From: Strongylocentrotus droebachiensis
Lineage: Eukaryota > Echinodermata > Echinoidea > Camarodonta > Strongylocentrotidae
Assembly: GCA_035222895.1 (NCBI GenBank)
Contig: JAVYIG010009856.1
Span: 1-64,000, forward strand
Direction of reading: 5' to 3'
DNA length: 64,000 nucleotides
The position numbers were made by a program, and so were the translations under genes. Shown here piece by piece: positions 56,801 to 64,000 of the stretch (the stretch's first letter is position 1; each line of letters opens with the position of its first letter). The notes below the pieces were generated by a model that was not told where the DNA came from, ran no database searches, and worked only from the letters and a program-made list of their open reading frames with translations.

Positions 56801-59800
56801 GTCTTACCAGCAATATGTGTGCAACCGCTCGATTCAAACTCATTAAATGGACCAAAGACTGGAGGAACAACCCATGATTCTGATTTAAACTTTGATGTAT
56901 TAGACAAGGCATTTCAAGGGACCAGTACTACGTCGGGCGCAACGGAAGAAAGACCAAAGGCAAAGACATTGTTTCCGTTCAGTGCGGAGCGAGACTGTGA
57001 GCTCAGCTTCATGGATGGTGAGACGATATATCTGAGAGAGCGAATTGATGAGAACTGGTTTGAAGGGGAGCTTGATGGAAACGTTGGACTCTTTCCTGCA
57101 GAGTTTGTTCAAATCGTTGTGGATATTCCTCCTGGTTACGTCCCCCCTGAGACAAAGTCAAAGAGTGTCCCTTCGAAGCAAGGTAAAGCATCCGGTAACC
57201 CGGTGCTGTCATCTTCATCAACGCAGGGTGAGGTTGCTGTTGTTAAACCACAATTACTTGATGTTGGACAGGGTAAAGGGGCCCCTCCTATAAAAGGCAG
57301 AAGAGGGAAGGTCCTGTACGACTTTAATCCTGAAACGGAACACGATGTCTCCGCCAAGCAGGGTGACATCATCACCATCATGAGTAAACCAGACAATGAG
57401 TGGTACGAAGCAAAGAATCCTTCTGGCAAGGTTGGCTTTATCCCAATCGCTTATGTGCAATTATTAGAGAAACCTAGAACTCCTTCCTTTAAGAGACCTG
57501 CTCCTCAACCGCCACGTGTCAAACCTTCAAAGAAAGGATCTGCCCCGAGTGTTCCAACAACCGCACCTGCGGATAAGAATGCCAATGAATTGTTTTCACT
57601 TGGGACACTTGAATCTCAGAACCCCAAGCCTGATTCTGGAGGTGGTGGTGGTTTGGATGATCTACTGTTCTTTGACCCTCTTGTTGGGGGTTCTGATCCT
57701 CCCCTCGCTCCTACGAAACCAGCTACCCATCCGTCAGATCCCTCTCTTCCACATGCTTTCAAAGCGGGCGGCAGCACCTTCAAACCAGTGTCGTTTGCAG
57801 GGAAGAGTTCTGCCAACACTGCAACCGTCGCTCCCATGACTGCAGAAACTCAAAGCTCAACTCCCACGCCCCCTCCTCAACCTACAAGGGGGAATTCCCT
57901 TCTTGACATGAGTCCTGTCGACTCACCGATGTCTCCCATAATGATGCCAATGGCTCCAGTAGATGTGAGCAACACATCATCGGAGCCCAGACCTACCATG
58001 ACCAAACAAGAGTCCCTAGACAGTCTTTCCAAGTTTGATATCCTAGCTGCAAGGCCGTTCAATCCCACTAGCTCTAAGCAGATCAGAAGCGTGCAGCGTC
58101 CGGTGAATAGGGGAAGCAGTATAGACGCAAGTGCCGCCGTTCAGGCCACCGCTGCACCGTCCGGAGGCTCAGAGCCGGTGGGCCAGGATCCAGAACTCTT
58201 GACGATATCGCAAGTCAATCAGGACTTGGATCGTGCATTGCTTGAAGGGAGTTCCCCTAACACCAGTGCAGGCTCAGGACTTCTGACCCTATCGCAAGTG
58301 AACTCTGACCTGGACAAGGTAATCCAGGATGACGGGCAAGAAATGACACCAAATTTCAATGCAGCGTTCAGCAGCGAAATGGACGCGGTCAGTAACGCTC
58401 CGTTTGGCTCTGAGCAGGACGACTTCCGACCGCCCATTCCTCCGCGCCAACCTTCCCCTAACCCGTTCGCGGCAGCCGTGGAGGAGCAACAGGCAGAGAT
58501 TCAACCCACCAAAGCATCCTTCAATCCCTTTTCTGCTGTTACTCCTCCAGGGGAGGGAGACAGTACCTTGGACAATTCCTTTGCTAATTCCTTTGATCCG
58601 TTACAGAGCCTCCCAGACGCCAGCCTGCCACGAGACGACAGCATCCCATCAGACATGTCCGATGATGCCTTTGCTCAGGGGATCAACTTCACCATCAATT
58701 CCCCTCTCAGTATTCCCGCAGAAAATCCTCAGACCTCTACCTCCTTCAAGCTGCCTCCTCCGCCGTCTCCTGGTAAGCGTCCCATCGCTCCTCCTAAGCC
58801 GCAGAAGTTTGATCCTCGGACCGCTGTGCCCCGCCCGAGACCTAGGTCCAGCGTAGACAACATAGAGGCTGTGTTGCCCCCTCCTCCAGCGCCGTCACAG
58901 AAACCGGTCCTCCCGCCAAAGCCTGACTTGGATCTCTTGACCGACAACCAGCGTGCGGCCAACCCTGAGCTGGCAAACTTTGAGGCCAGCATTCAGCAGA
59001 TATTTGACACTTCAAAGTGGGAGACAGAGGAGACAGACGTGTCCGGTCAGCAAGCTCCTGCTCCTCCACCTCCTGTCACCAGAGGTGCATCTCTCCTGGA
59101 TCAAGATCTTGGAGTCATCAGTCAGGGTAAGTTTGAGATTCTCTTTTATAACCCAATAGCCACACTTTCAACCTACTTCAGGATAGAGTTTTTAAAAGGA
59201 TCGAATTGATTAGTTTTTCTCTCCAATTGGCAATGCTGGTATAATTAAGAGCTATATACATGTAAATGCCTTAGATCCCAGGGAGTGTTTCACAAAGACT
59301 AAGATCGACTTTAAGTTGGACTTAACTATGGCAGGCCTTTCATGCCACTGTTTGCTCTCACCATTAACTGGCATTGGTCTCTCAAAGAACGTACAAATCG
59401 TGATTACAGATCTACATAATTTACATTTTTTGATAACTCATTATTGAATTTTAAAATATTATCTAAACATCACAATTGAGAGACCAATATCGAGAGCAAC
59501 CAGTGGCATGAATGGCCTGCCATAGTTAAATCCAACTTAAAGTCGATCTTAGTCTTTGTGAAACACCCCCCAGGAGTTGTCCAGAGGTTTAACTTTTTCC
59601 AATCAATTCTTTTCTCCCCTTGTGCAGTACTTCAACATCATTCATCAACTACTAATGCACACCCTACACTTGTTGTAGGTCATAATATCCTTGTAAAATG
59701 TATGCTCCTTCATCTCAATTCCACAAAGCTCATAATTATAAGCTAAATATGCCTAAGATCTTAGGAATTCTCCAGAGATTTAACTCTTTCCAATTGATCA

Positions 59801-62800
59801 ATTCTTTCTTCCCTTGTGCAGTTCTTCAGCAGCATTCATCCACCACTAGAGGGCAGCCTTCACAGGCTGCTGTAGGTGATCTCTTGGGAATTGGTGGAGT
59901 AGAGGAAACAGCGCCCCCACAGTCCAACAAACCCAGTCGACCGGCTCCGGCAAGACCAGTCATTCCAGGTACGTGTTAGCAATGAATAATAATAATAATA
60001 ATAAAAACGTTCCTTGTGAAGCGCTTACCACCGAAGTCTCTAAGCGTTATAACAAACAAAATAGACTGATAAACAATTGCATAATAAATAAAAATACAAA
60101 TTACAATACATATGGAATACATCAAAGTGAAAAGAGTTAGTTAATCATCGAAAGCAATTTTTGAATAAATGTGTCTTAACCCTATTTAGCCCGGGCTATT
60201 TTGAAACTGCATAGACCGGGGGGGGCTTCTAAGGCCCCCCCCCTCCCCCCTATGATCTCGGACGTGAAACGCCCGATCGCCGCGAAAATTGGCATACATG
60301 TCAAGTGAAGTGTATAGAATACTATGGTAATTTCAATTTTTTGAAAAATTTACTCATTTGCATATTTATGGTAATTTATGCAAATAAGGTCATAACATTC
60401 ACATTTTTGCCCATAAATCAGACATTATTCATATTTAAGCATTCTTTCTCACTACATATATTTGTTAGACCATTTGGAATAATAATACAACACACAAAAT
60501 TGAAAAACCAGGGTTATTCCTTATGTTATCTATTGTTTTGATAATTTCTTATGTATTTCTGTGTTTTTAACTTACCGGTATGTAATTTATTGTTTTTGTT
60601 GTTTTATTTCATTTCCAACTATAATTCAACTATTTTGACCCCAAAATAAACACCTAAACTATAAACAAGACCAAATAACCAATGCTTTATCTCTTGATTT
60701 GAAAAATGAGATTTCCATATGTTTTGTACACAAATCACAAAAATGAGCGATTTTTGGGCTGACATGCAATGACAAAAGGACACGTGACTTTGTAATGGTA
60801 GGTCCGATTTTCGAAAAATTTCTTTCAAAAGATGCACAAGACTCGAAAGAAAAAAGTCACACAATGTCAGTGCAAGATTTTCTTGCGTTAAAAAATTATC
60901 GCGAAAAATGTCGAGGGGGGGGGGGCTTCTAAAGCCCCCCCCCCCCCCCCCCCCCCCGGGCTAAATAGGGTTAAGACTAGTTTTGAATTAATTAACAGTT
61001 TGACAGTTTTCGACATTTAAAGGTAGTCTGTTCCAAAGTTCAGCAGAAGCTTTGCAAAAAGAGTGATTACCATAAGAAAGAGTTGACACAAAAGTAGACA
61101 TGAGGTTTAATTGTGAAGATGACCGTAAAGATTAAGATGCTTGCTCTTCTTTCTGATTAAATTCTGAGTAAATCTGCCAGGATTGATTATAGTAATTCAA
61201 ATCCACCCTTAAAATGAGTAGAGGTGATGTGGTCCAATGGATAAGTCTCTTGACTGTGAACCTTGAGGTACAGGGTTTGAATCCCTTTCACAGCACTAAT
61301 GTCCTTCGGCAAGACATTTATCTGGACATTCCACGCTCCATTCATGTGTGGTGAATGGGTATCGGGCAGGAATTAATTCCTTGAAATTGACATATGATAA
61401 TGATTATTATTTTAAAAAACACCCACATAAAACACAATCAAAAAAAAAAAAAAAAAGCAACAAAAACAGAAACACCTTTATACAAAAAAAATGACATGTA
61501 CTTTGTGCTGTCTATGTTTAATGTTCAATTTCATAAAGATAATGCTTGATAATTTGTTTAATCATAGATGCACTTATCACACTCTTAGAGAAGCCCTATC
61601 TTTCGAATGGGGATGGGGGTCAATGCACTGTGCAGCAGTAAGGTGCAGTACTGGTAAATCTGCTTCACTGCACGTATACAAAGTCTTACCAGTCAGTCAG
61701 GCATGTACATGTAAGTGCCTAATGCTACTGTGTGTATTGTATATGTAAGGTGCATATAACTAACTGATAGAGAGGGCCGAGGAATCATAAAGGACTCTAT
61801 ACACAGTTAAAACTCAACAGAGTATTGCTTGCATGCTTGCAGTTGCATAGGTTGTCCTTATTATATATCATTATTTAAGCTGTATATCGAGTTAAGGTAA
61901 GATTTGCTTTTTCAGTACATGGTATTTTCCATATCAAATGTACTTTGTACATGGTATCAAATATGATTGGTGTTGATATACCGGTATATTTAGAGTAAAC
62001 TGTTGCCTTCAATAGAATGGACCCATTTTTCTTCAGTTTCAGCTTTGTATATTGAGGGTATGTCATGTTTCAGTCACTGAAAACCACTTTATCTTGCATC
62101 AGAAAAGAATCACACATATTCCTTATTTCTTTCTCCCTGCTCTATGATCTCCTTCTATTTCTCACTTGCTGTCCCTCCCTCCCTCCCTCCTTCCTTCCCC
62201 CTTCTCTCTCCCTCTCTCTCCCTCTCTCTCCCTCTCTCTCTCCCTCCTTCCGTCTCTCACTCCCTCCCTCCCTCCCCCTCTTTCCCTCTCTCCCTCTCTA
62301 CCCCTCTCTACCTCTCTTTCTCTCTCACAGCTAAGAAGAAGGTACCTCCCGGTAGGCCTGTGGCTCCTAGATTAGGTCCAGACATGAGGAAAGATGAAGA
62401 TGGCTCGTCGGGGCCAGGCGCAGGTGAGATCAAGACCCAGCCCCATAAGCCATTATGAAAATAAGCATATTTGATTTGATATGATTTGATTTATTGGTTT
62501 CTGCATCTTTTTTTCTTTTTCATCATACATTTTCATGAACATAATATGGTTGATACAATATTTCAAGTGTATACAATTGTAAACAGATAATATACCAAAT
62601 TAAACAAATATATTGAATGCATAATTAACTTACAGTAGATGCAGGAATAAGCAAAGTAGGTTGACGTGTCTGCAACCCTCAACTTAGATACAACAATAAC
62701 AATAAAAATAAAAACGCAGAAGAGTGACTTGCAGAGAAGAAAAGGAAAGGGGAAAGAAGGAGCATTGGTTTTCTGTTAATACAAAAGATCCCCAAATATC

Positions 62801-63470
62801 CAGCAATTTTTTATACATTTAGAAGTCCCAATTTGTGCATTTTAGAATAATCATTGCCAAAATGGAGGTCCCACTTGAACCATGTGGTAATTGAGAACTG
62901 GGCCCGATTCTACAAAACTTGTCATCAACGGCAAATGACAGTTTTTGTTATAAGCTACTGAAATCCTTGCTTCTGATTAGATATCAGCAGATTTGTCACT
63001 GATTTTTGCCTATTGTCATTGAAAAAAGGTTTTGTAAGACGGGTCCCTGGTAGCTTGTTGCTTGAAATTATGTTGATTCACCACATTTAAATGAAATCTA
63101 ACCCCAAGAAATAAATAGTTATTGTTCTGAGAGATTTATTGTATTCTTGCCCATTAATCTACAAGATTCTCTAGCAAAGTGTATGAGAGAGGTATGAAAC
63201 AAAACAAGATAACAGTATCTCAGAACAAGGCCTGGGCATCGCCATTTAAAGATAAAGTGACGTAGCATGCGAAGTCGTTCATCAAGTAAATGTCCTAAAA
63301 ATGTGGATGATTGCATATGATATGTGCATACACCATAGAAAATCTGCTGATTTACATTTAAAAAGTTCCTTGCTTGTTCTTTCTGTAACACAGTGAATGG
63401 TGAGGCTCATGCTGCGGAGGCTATTGCCGATTTGGAGAGCGGGATAGCACAACTCAAAGAAGAGATTGAG
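53806..63470 (+). CDS. DNMBP: dynamin-binding protein (Tuba)-like scaffold, 5' part; continues past the window
   Basis: Coding exons: 53806-54001, 54706-54792, 55731-55868, 56664-59126, 59822-59968, 62331-62423, 63394-63470. All have GT-AG borders and matching phases, giving 1067 codons so far. The start MEVGSKVVAIFDF follows an acceptor by 8 nt and resembles the family N-terminus. SH3 domains lie at about residues 4-60, 70-130, 141-196, 237-292 and 352-409. The third is atypical (no ALYDY; LPAICV for FPxxYV). A proline-rich region of about 550 residues follows, with PPIPPRQP, APPKPQK and LPPKPDL, and two NPF motifs plus FDPL (endocytic adaptor-type). The last exon begins a coiled coil (AIADLESGIAQLKEEIE). 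Known relatives bind dynamin through N-terminal SH3s and activate Cdc42 through a DH domain, which would lie beyond the right edge. Vertebrate Tuba has four N-terminal SH3s, so the fifth is notable. Confidence 0.85.
54815..54950. repeat. GATAAT-type microsatellite
   Basis: Imperfect (GATAAT/AATAAT)n in the second intron. Similar tracts lie at 55920-56095 and 56295-56365. Confidence 0.8.
55386..55570. repeat. dispersed repeat family R1, copy 3
   Basis: CATCTGCACTAGTTTACAGG … GGTTACTGACAGGTGGTTAT … GTGCAGTGGGGATTTAAAGC; the fullest of the three copies. Confidence 0.65.
56128..56290 (-). repeat. tRNA-derived SINE (Met-like head)
   Basis: Minus strand: GCGTTGGCTCAGTGGTTGAG (A box), CTCATAA anticodon-loop-like word, GGTTTGAAACC (B box), then an unrelated body ending in AAGTCCCTTGGAGAGG. 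The body resembles that of the 34678 SINE (AAGTCCCTCGGAGAAG). Confidence 0.65.
59285..59566. mobile_element. 282-bp palindromic MITE
   Basis: GTGTTTCACAAAGACTAAGA and its inverse bound the element. The arms are near-perfect over about 75 bp, including TTAAGTTGGACTTAACTATG. A CCAGGGA/CCAGGA word at the flanks may be the target duplication. It sits directly before the duplicated DNMBP exon relic. Confidence 0.85.
59567..59700 (+). repeat. decayed tandem copy of the DNMBP-like fifth coding exon
   Basis: 59570-59690 parallels 59765-59880: CCAGAGGTTTAACT, TTTTCCAATC, CCCTTGTGCAG acceptor, then coding-like VLQHHSSTT, against VLQQHSSTT in the real exon. It retains an acceptor and a GTAG|GTC donor-like site and stays open, but is diverged. 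Confidence 0.75.
60181..60970 (+). mobile_element. 790-bp piggyBac-like MITE with TTAA duplication
   Basis: TTAA at 60177-60180 and 60971-60974. Ends CCCTATTTAGCCCGGGC and GCCCGGGCTAAATAGGG are perfect inverse repeats, followed by GGGGGCTTCTAAAGCCCCC-type G/C runs on both sides. The interior lacks a transposase frame. A second copy lies at 17855-18358 in the other orientation. Confidence 0.85.
61220..61390 (+). repeat. tRNA-derived SINE (third family member or type)
   Basis: GATGTGGTCCAATGGATAAG (A-box-like) and GGGTTTGAATCCC (B box), followed by a non-tRNA body (CCTTCGGCAAGACATTTATC). It lies in a DNMBP-like intron. Confidence 0.6.
62160..62330 (+). repeat. CT-rich tract serving as acceptor polypyrimidine tract
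   Basis: About 165 bp of C/T ending in CTCACAG directly before the exon at 62331. Overlapping Leu/Ser/Pro frames are artefacts. Confidence 0.9.
62901..63046 (+). mobile_element. palindromic MITE family M1, copy d
   Basis: GGGCCCGATTCTACAAAACT … GGTTTTGTAAGACGGGTCCC ends with the shared core ATAAGCTACTGAAATCCTTG. Confidence 0.75.
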
Positions 63471-63801
63471 GTAAGATCTTTTATTTGTTTTCTCTATATT
63501 TTTTTTACAGCACCCTTGAATAGATTTCCATGTACAAACAGCATCTATAAATGTAATGCTTCCTGGGAGAAATTTCAATAGTTTAAACATATTTGTGGCT
63601 TACACCCAGTAAATAAGATTGATTGATCGATCTGTAATTGAAAAACAAGTCAGAAAAAAATCTTGGAACCAGCGGGATTTCGTTGATCAAAGTGAATGTG
63701 ATCTTATATTAAGTAGCTCTTACAGATACACAGATGTGATTGGTCCACAGCTCATCATCTGATATCGATTGCGAGGATTGTCATTAGCATATTTCACTCC
63801 A

Positions 63802-63940
63802 GGGCCTGTTGCATAAAAGTTCGCCATTAATGGCAACTTCCACGGTAACAGGGCTCAACAGCCAATCAAAATCAAGGTTTCCATGGTAGTTACCATTGAT
63901 GGCAAACTTACCATCAATGGTAAGTTTTGTGCAACGGGGC
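63802..63940. mobile_element. palindromic MITE family M2, copy 2 (intact)
   Basis: GGGCCTGTTGCATAAAAGTT … AAGTTTTGTGCAACGGGGC with ACCATTGATGG-type inverted words inside; the reference for the split copy at 42911-45226. Confidence 0.75.
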
Positions 63941-64000
63941 ACACATTAATTTCTGATGTTATATTGCCCACCTGGTCAATTGAGTATCTTTAAACAACCC

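Noticed and set aside
57009-59069. Minus-strand and off-frame open frames opposite the large DNMBP-like exon
   Set aside because: Shadows of the long plus-strand coding exon.

Overview
The window reads as animal nuclear DNA, most likely from an echinoderm and probably a sea urchin. It has split genes with GT-AG introns, many short inverted-repeat transposons, tRNA-derived SINE heads, long poly-G and CT/AG tracts, and single-coding-exon B-box/beta-propeller (TRIM-like) genes. The species call is an inference; no search was run. Most of the 64 kb is repeat-rich non-coding DNA.

Left third (about 0.6-25.2 kb): a tandem cluster of three paralogous B-box, coiled-coil, beta-propeller genes, all on the minus strand, with start codons at 5522, 15944 and 25140. 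Flanking DNA was duplicated with them: non-coding 5' exons, 3' flanks, and CT/AG-rich or tandem-repeat blocks. Only the first copy has an intact reading frame (558 aa). The second has an in-frame TAG in the B-box and an 893-bp TA-flanked transposon in the propeller. The third is split by about 1.25 kb of foreign DNA, at a homologous position only about 54 bp from the insertion in copy two. A 1.4-kb element at 16190-17615 carries coding-like fragments between TIR-like ends and looks like a gene-capturing transposon.

Middle (about 25-48 kb): repeat-filled DNA, then a complete eight-exon minus-strand gene for a mitochondrial class I release factor (MTRF1L-like; GGQ and P-x-T motifs, 572 codons, coding 37984 to 30161). 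Short tandem duplications of its own exon edges lie beside exons 3, 6 and 8. A candidate plus-strand gene with two phase-compatible exons (39990-40105 and 47723-47840) spans a nested transposon. This is a 1,400-bp foldback element with perfect 6-bp target duplications, inside a hAT-like element, inside a short palindromic MITE.

Right part (about 48-64 kb): non-coding DNA, a 0.5-kb GA microsatellite, then the 5' half of a plus-strand gene encoding a dynamin-binding protein (Tuba/DNMBP)-like scaffold. It has five SH3 domains, a long proline-rich region with NPF motifs, and the start of a coiled coil, and it runs off the right edge before the expected Dbl-homology domain. Its introns hold SINEs, MITEs, a piggyBac-like TTAA element and a decayed tandem copy of one exon.

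The three recognised loci have unrelated jobs: a putative TRIM-like ligase/adaptor family, mitochondrial translation termination, and membrane/actin scaffolding. There is no operon-like coupling.
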